From: an uncultured Bacteroidales bacterium
GTDB lineage: Bacteria; Bacteroidota; Bacteroidia; Bacteroidales; UBA932
Assembly (NCBI GenBank): GCA_934693135.1
Contig: CAKUVA010000020.1
Coordinates: 1 to 35,792 of the forward strand
Length of the DNA stretch: 35,792 nucleotides
Direction: 5' to 3'
Shown piece by piece: positions 27,471 through 35,674 of this stretch (position 1 is its first letter; each line of letters begins with the position of its first letter). The notes below the pieces were generated by a model. That model had not been told where the DNA came from. It searched no databases and saw only the letters and a program-made list of their open reading frames with translations. Position numbers and translations under genes: made by a program.

Positions 27471-27500
27471 AATAACCTGAATCATCTACGGAATCTTTTC
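27471..27500 (+). repeat. Short imperfect direct repeat, copy 2
   Basis: Matches 24299-24329 with one substitution and a small indel region. It lies just inside the cassette boundary, next to direct repeat copy A. The remaining sequence to 27572 holds no gene. A weak stem, CTTATTGA (27531-27538) with TCAATAAG (27564-27571), lies directly after the CxxC gene. Confidence 0.6.
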
Positions 27501-27572
27501 ACCGAAGCAGAGCCATTGCTACATTTGTGACTTATTGATAATCAAATATGCCTAGAACAATTTTCAATAAGA

Positions 27573-28115
27573 TTATTCATCTTCAACTAAAAACATCTGA
27601 AGAATGGAATTATCATTTTCGTTATAGTGCATCATTGACACATTAAAGCCATGATTTTTTTTCAAAAGCACAATATCAGATAATGTGATATCATAAAATT
27701 CCGATATCCTAAAATGACCATACTTTTTAAAGCCAAAAGCTAAGGCCTCTCTTCTTATATAATCATCTTCCACCAATGATACAATTCGCACGCTCTCGCC
27801 TAAGCTATTTGCCTTCAGAGATTCAAATAAACTTAAGACACATGCTTGACAAACCATCGGCGGTATAACGACAACATATTTGCAAGAATCTTTGAACTCC
27901 TTTTCAAGAATAGGGCAGGCCTGATATAAATTAATTATCTTTTGATTTTCATCAAATCCTCTTACGATATATCTTTGTAGGCCAGATTTATAAACCATCA
28001 GATTTTGCACCCGATGTAAAAGGGCTCCATTACACCATGCGAGAACTAAAATTCCCAAAAACGAAATAATGCAACAAGGTGTAAGAAATCTATTCTTAAC
28101 TGAAATGTCTAGCAT
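27573..28115 (-). CDS. Membrane-anchored CxxC protein, possible thioredoxin-like fold
   Basis: A 180-residue protein with one N-terminal membrane segment (about 12-30) and an extracytoplasmic domain. PPMVCQACVLSLFESLK contains C89-x-x-C92 after a hydrophobic strand (YVVVIPP), the strand-CxxC-helix order of thioredoxin-like folds. The family is not identified with certainty. The frame is open to 28199, but the ATG at 28115 is chosen because it places the membrane segment correctly and overlaps the end of the peptide gene by a few bases (ATGCTAG). Coupled translation with the cysteine-rich peptide suggests a role in its disulfide formation, reduction or export; this is inference. Confidence 0.65.
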   Translation of the reverse strand: MLDISVKNRFLTPCCIISFLGILVLAWCNGALLHRVQNLMVYKSGLQRYIVRGFDENQKIINLYQACPILEKEFKDSCKYVVVIPPMVCQACVLSLFESLKANSLGESVRIVSLVEDDYIRREALAFGFKKYGHFRISEFYDITLSDIVLLKKNHGFNVSMMHYNENDNSILQMFLVEDE

Positions 28116-28384
28116 CCTGACTGATTTGAGCAGACTTCGAAATCGCAGGTTGAATAGCCCCAACAACACCCAGGTTTTATATTCCATGAAACTCCCCATG
28201 TCGGGCAGTTAACTGCCTGATTATGTCTATGCATAGAATCGCCTGGGCCCTCACCATAAGTAAGGCTTTCTGCATTTTTTGTCAACTCAAGAAATGTTGA
28301 GACACTGCCATTCAGTGATAAAACAAATCCCACAACAGAAATTGCAATAATAAAAGCGATAAAAAGTTTAATGTGCTTTTTCAT
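28109..28384 (-). CDS. NVEALA-type cysteine-rich exported peptide
   Basis: A 91-residue precursor. The N-terminal part has a lysine start and a hydrophobic segment (8-24). The motif KNAESLTYGE (36-45) resembles the NVEALA-GE signature of a Bacteroidales family of short exported proteins. The mature-like tail (46-91) holds six cysteines (60, 73, 74, 80, 85, 91) and is rich in Gly, Ser and Trp, suggesting a compact disulfide-bonded peptide. NVEALA genes are often found beside 6-bladed propeller genes, as here. The function of the family is unknown to me. It begins 3 bp after the propeller stop and overlaps the CxxC gene. Confidence 0.75.
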   Translation of the reverse strand: MKKHIKLFIAFIIAISVVGFVLSLNGSVSTFLELTKNAESLTYGEGPGDSMHRHNQAVNCPTWGVSWNIKPGCCWGYSTCDFEVCSNQSGC

Positions 28385-28387
28385 ATT

Positions 28388-29569
28388 CTATAGATTTTTA
28401 AATTTAACTTTCACGAGGTACGGATTTTCATCCTCATGCAAACACAGATGAAGATTATTCTTCATATATTTCAGCATCGGGTCGCACCTGCCAGGAAGTT
28501 CCATATCACCATACTTGTCATACAGGAAATATAGACATTCCGAATCTGCATTTACAGCCATCAGCGGCATGGACATCCCACCACTCATGCCATACCAGCG
28601 GATTCCCTTATTTTTCTTAACATCGTATAGGAAATTCCATATCTCCGACTCCGAGCCGAATGCACCTGTATAAAAGAGATTCCCAACACAATACTGATTA
28701 AAAGGTATCTTATAGTATCCGATTTTCATCAGAGACTCCAGATTAAGCCACGGATTCTTCCCATCCTTGAAAGCATATAATCCAGGCAGGGACTTCGCTC
28801 CGAAATCCAGCATATACTTTTTTGTCACTACACCATCTTCTATCTCATTTACTATATGTTCATTCTCTTGCGGCCTAAGCCGATAAATCTTTCCCTGCTG
28901 GGATACAGTAGGGACAATAGACATTTCAATATTGAAATCCGTCCGTTTAACATATTCGGATATCAACTTACCCGAAGCATTGAATTCCTTAAGACAGTTG
29001 AAGTCATTGTCCATGTCCATTATATCCTCCGGATTCGGTACGAACAAGAAGAAGCCACCATCTTTACCAGGAATGACAGCCGAGGCATTCGGTATGTGCT
29101 TTTCCTTTGAATGCGTCTGTATCAACGACTTGAACTCCCCTGTATTAATATCGTAGCGCATCACGCTATTCATATGGTCAAGGCATAACAGCTCCTTGCC
29201 ATCAGTACTGAGACAAATGTCAAAGATTTTCAGATATTCACCGGGGCCACGGCCTACTTTCCCATAAGACATCAAGTATTTTCCAGACCTGTCATATCTC
29301 GCAATAACGGCATTTGTCAATAATATAAAATCGCCATTCTCCAGCACTATGACTTTTGAAACATTTGAAATGACAGGAACGGCTTCTCCGCTCTCGATTC
29401 TGATGACCGAAGCCCCTGCAACATAAGGCTCCATCTCCGACACTTCATGAGTCCGGTCAAAGAGTTCTAGACGCACACTGGCATTATTCACTTCTCCTAC
29501 ACGCTGACGACAGGACATCATCCCTATCAAAATGGCAAAAGGCAATACTTTCAATAGTCTCTTTATCAT
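28388..29569 (-). CDS. 6-bladed beta-propeller lipoprotein of the cassette
   Basis: A 393-residue lipoprotein if started at the second Met (29569), which gives a clean signal MIKRLLKVLPFAILIGMMSC with C20; the frame also opens 12 codons earlier at 29605. The propeller signature KVGRGPGEYLKIFDICLS is followed by LCLDHMNSVMRYDINTG. It is the only complete-looking member of the family on this strand, and part of it (28830-29288) is duplicated as the inverted fragment at 24454-24868. It is first in a three-gene operon with the NVEALA-type peptide and the CxxC protein. The role is unknown; a surface receptor or carrier for the peptide is a speculative idea. Confidence 0.82.
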   Translation of the reverse strand: MIKRLLKVLPFAILIGMMSCRQRVGEVNNASVRLELFDRTHEVSEMEPYVAGASVIRIESGEAVPVISNVSKVIVLENGDFILLTNAVIARYDRSGKYLMSYGKVGRGPGEYLKIFDICLSTDGKELLCLDHMNSVMRYDINTGEFKSLIQTHSKEKHIPNASAVIPGKDGGFFLFVPNPEDIMDMDNDFNCLKEFNASGKLISEYVKRTDFNIEMSIVPTVSQQGKIYRLRPQENEHIVNEIEDGVVTKKYMLDFGAKSLPGLYAFKDGKNPWLNLESLMKIGYYKIPFNQYCVGNLFYTGAFGSESEIWNFLYDVKKNKGIRWYGMSGGMSMPLMAVNADSECLYFLYDKYGDMELPGRCDPMLKYMKNNLHLCLHEDENPYLVKVKFKNL

Positions 29570-29624
29570 ATTAGTCAGTTTATCTTGAATTATGCGGTTT
29601 TCCAAAATGAGTTTTATTTTGTTG

Positions 29625-29655
29625 CAAAACTACACATAAAACTCATATCATCAAA
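29625..29655 (-). promoter_or_regulatory. Consensus promoter of the propeller-NVEALA-CxxC operon
   Basis: On the minus strand: TTTG (29655-29652), exactly 19 nt, then TAGTTTTG (29632-29625). A full Bacteroidetes consensus inside the inserted cassette, so the cassette does not depend on the macroglobulin promoter. Confidence 0.82.
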
Positions 29656-29753
29656 ATTTTAGCCTAGATAATTCATAGAAACCCTCAATTCCGCAGCTTA
29701 AGCCGCAAAAAAATAAAACGCCCTGATAAAGAATCCCTTAACAGAACGTGAAT

Positions 29754-29927
29754 ATGCAGGAGAAACCTGTCAAAGCCTTGGACGGAAGCGGATTGTCGGT
29801 CAGTAAAGTGACCGGCAAGACTCAATCCCTCATGTGCTTCCGCAACAAGCATGGCGAAATATTGATAGAAACACCTAATAAAAAAGTACTTAAAAACGTC
29901 TTTTATACACAAAAACACTTCAAATAA
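29754..29927 (+). other. Unassigned short reading frame, possible gene remnant
   Basis: Within the otherwise gene-free 29606-29949, a plus-strand frame of 57 codons reads MQEKPVKALDGSGLSVSKV at its start and ends FYTQKHFK. Its hydrophilic composition looks more protein-like than the antisense frame, and the stretch just upstream (about 29688-29750) reads FRSLSRKKIKRPDKESLNRT in another frame, as if a longer gene had been frameshifted. I do not recognise the family. It may be a remnant of the DNA that carried the cassette in. Confidence 0.3.
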
Positions 29928-29949
29928 AGTCCCAAAATTCATGGTGTCT

Positions 29950-32900
29950 TTATCTAGTGACTAATGCATTTCCAGACGCTGTGCATGCAAAGACGTTTGC
30001 ATCATACATTGCCTCGCATGTGACTGACGGCAGGACGAAGGTCCCTTCGTATGCAGCCCTCAGCCGTACTTTGAACTCCTTGAACGTACCTCGCGGCAGA
30101 CTGAAATAGAAGACATTGCGGTCATCACGGATATCCTTGTAGTCGTAACGTCCGGCTGACGGGATGTCCTGGCCTGTCAGTCTCTCATTGATGATTTCCC
30201 ATCCCGAAGGTATCATTTCGGTCAATGCCATGTTGTACAGGTCCTCCGACGGGCTCGGATTGGTCACCCGTATGACTGCTGTGAACTCCGTGCCCTGCCT
30301 TATAGAAGAAGGAAATATTGCTGAGCCGTCAGGGCCTACGTATCTGATATTCAGCCCGATTCTGGACTCTTTGGCTATGACTGCTTCTCCTGGCGCGGCT
30401 TGTGAGACAGTCGTAAGGCTCACATAGACAGGACCTGATGAGCTATTTTTTATCGTTACTTCTCCATTTGCCGGGTTCAGCATGGCCTTCGCCATTCCGT
30501 TTCCTGAGACATTGCGTGCATCTTTTCCTCTCTCATTGACATTGACAGAGACTGCTCCGATGGTCACGTTTCTGGCGAGCAGGCTCATCGCTCTGGCGAC
30601 AGCTGCCGACTCCTGTGTGGACATAGGCCATGGATGGATGCCGGAATCTTCTCTCGCTAGACTTGCGGCATATACTGCCGCGCCCTGGATGTTGCCGGAA
30701 CGTATCATTGCCTCCAAGGCCAAAGCCTTGTCTCTCAACGGGCTTCCGTATGTCTGCATGTTGGATGTCCATTCGTTAGGTGAGTCTGCCAGTGCCTTGA
30801 TGATGGCTTCTCCCACGGCTTTCTTGCCGCAGAGTGAATAAGCGGACGACAGCATCATCGAAGCCTGCCATGAAAGATTTCCACCTTCTTTCATCCTGTT
30901 CATCGAAGCCTCGTCTGCGTTTCGTGCCAATGCCAATGTATATAGCCTGTAGGCCTGTGTGAGGTCGCTTAGTTCATAGACCTTTGCTGTCCTGTAATTC
31001 TGCACGCAGCGTTTCTGGAATTTCAGCCAGCTTCCTGTGACTCCGCTGCTTACATCGAATCCGGCAGACTTGGCAGCGGTCATGAACTCTCCTGCCATGG
31101 AAGTCACCCATTCATCCGAATGAGTCTCGCCTGGCCAGTAGGCGAAACCTCCATCAGGCAGCTGACGTGAGTACAGTCCTGAAAGAATCGCAGGAATCAT
31201 CTCCCTGGCCTTTGCTGCATTGTCCTTTGAAAGCATATCCATGGAGTAGATGAGGCTCAGTCCCTTGGCTGACAGCTGCTCCGTGCATGAATGTGGATAG
31301 CTGCTCATCTCGCTGAACAATGCGTCCCATCCTATTGAAGGATATCCGCTCGCCTCTATCCATGCCGACTGCCCGGTTTCTGCCGTGAAAGGCTTGTACT
31401 TGAGTGTGCGGCTCTCATTCTTGCCAAGCAGTATGCCGGATATGGATGTGATGCGTGGAGAAGGGTTCCTGACTTCCAGGCTTATGCTCTCTGTCATCTT
31501 GTGCCCTCCGCCTTCCGCAGTTACTGTTATCCTGGCCATGCTTCCGTCTCCTGTTACCGAATGCGCAGCCTTGAGTGCAAAACGTGCCATCTTGTCAGCC
31601 CGTCCTCCTGTAGTCACTGTACTTGTGGCCGGACCTTCTATCGATATAGGTCCCTCGCAATGTACAGAGACATTGACCTTGCCTATCCCGTCCTCCATGA
31701 CTATCACATTGACAGGCAGCGTAATCCTTTCTCCGCATGAGGCGAATCGCGGAAGTGTCGGCAGAATCATTACAGGCGAAGTGACAGGCGTTGTCCTGGA
31801 TGCATTTCCGAAGGCGCTGCCATTGCCGGCCATGACCATTGTCCTGACACTTCCGACATACATCGGCAGAGTTATCCTGTGGCTTGCCATGCCTGATTTC
31901 AACGTGAAAGGTCCGAGCACTTTCACCACAGGGTTGAACCTGTTTTCCTTGCGTGCGCCCTTTATGAGTCCTTCATCTCCTCCGATGCTGAACATTGCTG
32001 CCAATGCGCCTCCTGTGGATCCGAATACATCGTCATACATGTCCCATGTCCGTACTCCAAGGGCCTCTCTGCGGTAGAAGAAATTCCACGGGTCAGGAGT
32101 CCGGAAAGCTGTCAGGTCCAGAAGTCCGTCGTCCACGATGGCCAGTGTGTATGTCATGGGCTTTCCGCTCTTCTCGCTGACCTTCACGGTGAAAGGCTCT
32201 TCCGGATGGAGCTTGTCCGGCATGGATATTACCGGCTCCAGATGGGATGCAGGGGCTTCCACCATGACAGGCTGCACGCCGTACATCCTCAGCGGCAAGT
32301 CGTTGGACGATGACATATAAGGCTGTACCAGAGTTATGTGCACATAAAAGTCCGGAGCCATGTCTCCTGTTATCTTTATCTTGTACGGAGTATCCTCTGT
32401 CGCCGATGTCTTGACCCATTCACCTGCCAGCACCTTTCCGCCTTTTTCTATGGAAACCAGAGCCAGGCCTTTATCCGCGGCAGGAATGTACACTATGGCC
32501 GTCTCTCCCGCAGTGTATTTCTTCTTGTCCAGCGAGAAGCTCAGCATGGCCGGAGCATCAGGGTCGCTTCTGTCTGAACGTCCCCTGTATGCGGCCCAGT
32601 CTGCATATACGATGCCGCCTGTGGCGTGGCCGCTGTCCAGGTCCTTGACATAGATGAGGTAACGTCCCCAGTCATTGTCATTGACATTGAACCTGATGTT
32701 CATATTCCCGCTTCCGGAAGTGATTACTCCTGAACTTACTGCACTTGCCGCGGAAGCATTGACATAGGAATCCAGAGGTTCCTTCCTGGACTCCCACCAC
32801 CAGCTCCATTTCAGCTTGAAGATGCGCCATTCGAGCCTATGCCCGTTGACTTTCCTTCCGTCCGCGTCCAGGGCGACCACTGGAATAAGGTGTGTCTTGC

Positions 32901-35517
32901 CGGTCTCCAGGTAACTGTCTCCGGCCGGGAGCCAGATTCCGGCGTATGCGCTGAAAGGCGAGAAGGGGAGTGTCAATGCAGTATAGCTTTCGTCTCCTCC
33001 GTCTTCCGTTACAGTGCCGAGTATGTTGGCCGAGAGCATTCCCGGGGCCTGTGCTGACTTAGGCAATGTCACAGAAGCAGAGGCCTTTCCGTCTGTGTCC
33101 AGGCGTCTGCTCATAAGCTCGGCGGTGGATGATTCGAAGTCGCTTGCCGGGTCTGTGAAGGTATATCCCTCATAGCCCTTGAAATCCGGCTTTCCTGCCT
33201 TCAGTGTCATTGTCACTTTTGCTTGCAAGCCGGACGCCGCCGGGCCTGTCAGCCAGCTGGACGACACGGAGACATTCGCCTTGGCACCGCTCCGTAGAAT
33301 CCTGCTTCCCATATCGACATTGACCTTAAGTCTGTTAGGCTTTATCGTCTCGATTCTCAGGGATTTGTGGAACGTTGCACCTCCTACTTTCACGTATGCG
33401 TTCCATAGTCCTGTCGGGCTGTCCTGTCCTACAGGGACGTCAAATGCATAGAACCCGTTTTCGGCCTTGCGGCATACCTTTCTGGCAAAGAACTGTCCCT
33501 GAGGAGTATAGATGTCCATTGACGCTGGATGAGTATCGGGAATCCTGTCTTCCCCGTGAAGAATCATTGTCAGGTGCAGTGTATCTCCCGGCCGCCATAC
33601 TCCTCGTTCTCCGTAGATGAATCCCTTCATTCCTTTCTGGAGGATTTCTCCTCCTGTGTCGAATCTGCTCAACGACTTTTCAGTCCCGTCTGTTATCTTC
33701 AGGTACGTCGTCGATTCTCCTTTCCTGATAACTGCTATGAACGGCTTTCCGCTTATTTCTATTTCTGTCATGCCGTCGCCGTGGCTCTTTCCCTTTCCGA
33801 TAATCTGCAGCTGGTAGTTGTATATCCTTATCTCGGCTCCATGGACAGGTTCTGCTGACAAGATGTCGCTGACTCCGACCCATACACTCTTGCCGCCGCT
33901 GTATTTGGCGATGGCCCCTAGGCTTGATGTCATGAAGTTCCTGGCAGGGAAATCGTAATCCATATAGAAAGACGGGGTAAGCGGGTTCTTCCTGTCACGC
34001 CATCTGTATTTCGACCAGTCGTAGCGTCCGCTGTCATAATAGTAAGGTGAAGGCTCGTCCCAGACCATGCTTTCTTCGTCTGTCAATGCCTCTGCACTTG
34101 TATTTATAAGGCTTCCAGTCCTGTTCTGCTTGTCACCTTTGTAATATATATAGTATTCAGGCTTGAATGACAGCCTCATCCTGTATATCGCCCCATGCTC
34201 TTTCTTGAACAGCTTGTCCAGTCCTATGGTATATGTATGCATCTTTGTCAGGTCAGTGGACGGGTCGCTGTCAAGTCTCATGGTGCTTTTATAGACGAGC
34301 CTGCCTGCCCGCCTTAGGCCGGAGTCTCCATGCAAGTCGTTTTCCTGTAGGAACATAAGGACATTGCTTGTGTATATCTTTATGACACTTATGTCCACTG
34401 CGTTGAGGTTGACAGCCTTGAATGGAACTGTCAGATTATCGGTCTGCGGGAGGATGCTTCCGCTCACGGGAAATGATACATCAGGCAGCGGTGCGCCGGT
34501 GGTGAATGTCTTTATCCACTTGTCTCCCAGTTTTTTGCCGCTTATGTCCCTTATCGCCCCGTCTATTTCCAGAGTGCAGTCGCCGTCATCCGTGGTGTCG
34601 TAATATATCCTTAAGTGGTTGTCCTTTACAAGAGTTGTAAGGCCGATGCTCTCGCTGTCATTGTACTCGTCTGAGGTGGTGATGCTTACGAGACCTTTGA
34701 GGTCTTGCTCCCTGTCCAGCGGCTCCGAGAATGTGACATCCATGAAGCGGTCGTCACCATCTGACATTCTTGCGTCAAGTACACGGAAGTTTCCTGTCGC
34801 CGGAATGTCCAGATTCAAGGCATCGCATTCTGAGAATCCTGTATTACCAGGCTTGAATCTTATGGTCAAAACCTTGTCCTTCGTGCTTCTTTCCAGGCCG
34901 GATGCCGTGAACTCGAACCGCCTGCTGTCCAGGGGCCTTACCTCGAATACAGCGCCGTCTCCGCCCCAGCCGAAATCCACCATGCCGGAAGGGTCGTCAG
35001 TGTCAATGCTTTCGCTTAGGGTCAATGTTCCTATGACTCTTGCCTTGCCTGGGTCGTCTCTGCTGATGTCTATGCTGCCATATTCCAGCGTAGCTTCCTT
35101 TCGTGCGCTTACAAAGCTGAATGTGAAGTGCTTATGCTTTCTATCAGTGGCTGCCACATCGCCGAGACTGAATGTGCAGGTGTAATTCCTGCCAGGTTTC
35201 AATGCCCCTTCGGACGGGGTGAATTCTATTCTTTGAGGACTCGTCCATCTTGCTGTGCCTTCCAAGCTAGGGGAGAACTTGAAAAGACGGGCAGCGGCTT
35301 TGTCAAGTTCTTCTGTCGTGCCCTGAAGTCCTTCTGCCGGTGATGCGAGTTCGATTACTATGTCGTCATCTCCAGTGACAATTCCTCCTGTGTATGCTTC
35401 TACATATTCTGCAAATCCGCTGTCAGGAGCCTGGCCCCTTGTTGAACAGCAGTAGGATATGACCGCTGATACGGCCAATGCGATGATTTTCCCGAAAATA
35501 TGGTTATGACGTGTCAT
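29950..35517 (-). CDS. Bacterial alpha-2-macroglobulin (thioester type)
   Basis: A 1855-residue protein, the usual large size. It traps proteases attacking the envelope and is thought to cooperate with PBP1C in envelope repair. An N-terminal lipoprotein-like signal ends at C23/C24. Repeated beta-sandwich MG domains follow, with the MG2 region (KGMKGFIYGERGVWRPGDT, about 630-650), the bait and complement-like region, and the thioester CTEQ (1411-1414). The helical thioester domain (about 1400-1680) precedes the receptor-binding-like C-terminus. The last ~57 codons (29959-30128) are a perfect duplicate of the fragment beside pbpC, so the present C-terminus was restored by the rearrangement. The upstream minus-strand sequence has a weak TAATTTTA -7 candidate. 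Confidence 0.95.
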   Translation of the reverse strand: MTRHNHIFGKIIALAVSAVISYCCSTRGQAPDSGFAEYVEAYTGGIVTGDDDIVIELASPAEGLQGTTEELDKAAARLFKFSPSLEGTARWTSPQRIEFTPSEGALKPGRNYTCTFSLGDVAATDRKHKHFTFSFVSARKEATLEYGSIDISRDDPGKARVIGTLTLSESIDTDDPSGMVDFGWGGDGAVFEVRPLDSRRFEFTASGLERSTKDKVLTIRFKPGNTGFSECDALNLDIPATGNFRVLDARMSDGDDRFMDVTFSEPLDREQDLKGLVSITTSDEYNDSESIGLTTLVKDNHLRIYYDTTDDGDCTLEIDGAIRDISGKKLGDKWIKTFTTGAPLPDVSFPVSGSILPQTDNLTVPFKAVNLNAVDISVIKIYTSNVLMFLQENDLHGDSGLRRAGRLVYKSTMRLDSDPSTDLTKMHTYTIGLDKLFKKEHGAIYRMRLSFKPEYYIYYKGDKQNRTGSLINTSAEALTDEESMVWDEPSPYYYDSGRYDWSKYRWRDRKNPLTPSFYMDYDFPARNFMTSSLGAIAKYSGGKSVWVGVSDILSAEPVHGAEIRIYNYQLQIIGKGKSHGDGMTEIEISGKPFIAVIRKGESTTYLKITDGTEKSLSRFDTGGEILQKGMKGFIYGERGVWRPGDTLHLTMILHGEDRIPDTHPASMDIYTPQGQFFARKVCRKAENGFYAFDVPVGQDSPTGLWNAYVKVGGATFHKSLRIETIKPNRLKVNVDMGSRILRSGAKANVSVSSSWLTGPAASGLQAKVTMTLKAGKPDFKGYEGYTFTDPASDFESSTAELMSRRLDTDGKASASVTLPKSAQAPGMLSANILGTVTEDGGDESYTALTLPFSPFSAYAGIWLPAGDSYLETGKTHLIPVVALDADGRKVNGHRLEWRIFKLKWSWWWESRKEPLDSYVNASAASAVSSGVITSGSGNMNIRFNVNDNDWGRYLIYVKDLDSGHATGGIVYADWAAYRGRSDRSDPDAPAMLSFSLDKKKYTAGETAIVYIPAADKGLALVSIEKGGKVLAGEWVKTSATEDTPYKIKITGDMAPDFYVHITLVQPYMSSSNDLPLRMYGVQPVMVEAPASHLEPVISMPDKLHPEEPFTVKVSEKSGKPMTYTLAIVDDGLLDLTAFRTPDPWNFFYRREALGVRTWDMYDDVFGSTGGALAAMFSIGGDEGLIKGARKENRFNPVVKVLGPFTLKSGMASHRITLPMYVGSVRTMVMAGNGSAFGNASRTTPVTSPVMILPTLPRFASCGERITLPVNVIVMEDGIGKVNVSVHCEGPISIEGPATSTVTTGGRADKMARFALKAAHSVTGDGSMARITVTAEGGGHKMTESISLEVRNPSPRITSISGILLGKNESRTLKYKPFTAETGQSAWIEASGYPSIGWDALFSEMSSYPHSCTEQLSAKGLSLIYSMDMLSKDNAAKAREMIPAILSGLYSRQLPDGGFAYWPGETHSDEWVTSMAGEFMTAAKSAGFDVSSGVTGSWLKFQKRCVQNYRTAKVYELSDLTQAYRLYTLALARNADEASMNRMKEGGNLSWQASMMLSSAYSLCGKKAVGEAIIKALADSPNEWTSNMQTYGSPLRDKALALEAMIRSGNIQGAAVYAASLAREDSGIHPWPMSTQESAAVARAMSLLARNVTIGAVSVNVNERGKDARNVSGNGMAKAMLNPANGEVTIKNSSSGPVYVSLTTVSQAAPGEAVIAKESRIGLNIRYVGPDGSAIFPSSIRQGTEFTAVIRVTNPSPSEDLYNMALTEMIPSGWEIINERLTGQDIPSAGRYDYKDIRDDRNVFYFSLPRGTFKEFKVRLRAAYEGTFVLPSVTCEAMYDANVFACTASGNALVTR
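29959..30128 (-). repeat. 170-bp perfect direct repeat, copy B (end of macroglobulin gene)
   Basis: Identical to 27285-27454 over all 170 bases by direct comparison. The two copies bracket 2504 bp (27455-29958) holding the propeller, NVEALA-type and CxxC genes. Just outside the left edge, a further TTTATCT is shared after three mismatches. Confidence 0.95.
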
Positions 35518-35536
35518 AGCGTAAGTCTTTGATTGT

Positions 35537-35552
35537 AAAATTACGTAATTTT
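35537..35552. promoter_or_regulatory. 16-bp palindrome upstream of the macroglobulin gene
   Basis: AAAATTACGTAATTTT is a perfect palindrome 19 bp before the start codon. It overlaps the best -7 candidate (TAATTTTA on the minus strand), so it could be an operator or simply part of an A/T-rich promoter. Confidence 0.4.
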
Positions 35553-35659
35553 TTTCGGACTGAGCAATCCTTGAAAATAATCTTCTTACTTACAGCATTG
35601 ACCCGGATGATATTTGTACTGCATCATGGTGGACTGACAAATTGTCATCATACAGACAG

Positions 35660-35674
35660 TGGCACGGCAGTTGA
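35660..35674 (+). promoter_or_regulatory. Sigma-54-like promoter element upstream of groES
   Basis: TGGCAC (35660-35665), five bases, TTGA (35671-35674): the spacing and -24 box of a sigma-54 promoter, with the -12 box one base off TTGC. It lies 66 nt before the groES start. An imperfect palindrome, TGACAAATTGTCA (35635-35647), lies just upstream. The rest of 35553-35739 holds no gene, and no CIRCE element is present. Confidence 0.45.

Noticed and set aside
28116..28199. Longer N-terminus of the CxxC protein
   Set aside because: These 28 codons are antisense-free but coincide with the end of the NVEALA-type peptide gene in another frame, and the ATG at 28115 places a normal membrane anchor at the start.
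29685..29942. An 85-codon minus-strand frame before the macroglobulin stop
   Set aside because: Its composition (Phe/Leu/Arg rich, no signal or motif) looks like the complement of the plus-strand fragments and it has no promoter of its own.
27455..29958. The cassette as an insertion sequence or a standard integrative element
   Set aside because: No transposase, integrase or terminal inverted repeats are visible, and a 170-bp duplication is far longer than an insertion-sequence target duplication.
31385..32077. A 230-codon open frame on the plus strand inside the macroglobulin gene, and other long frames opposite pbpC and the macroglobulin gene
   Set aside because: They lie opposite strongly conserved coding sequence of higher GC content, where antisense stop codons are rare; no recognisable domains.
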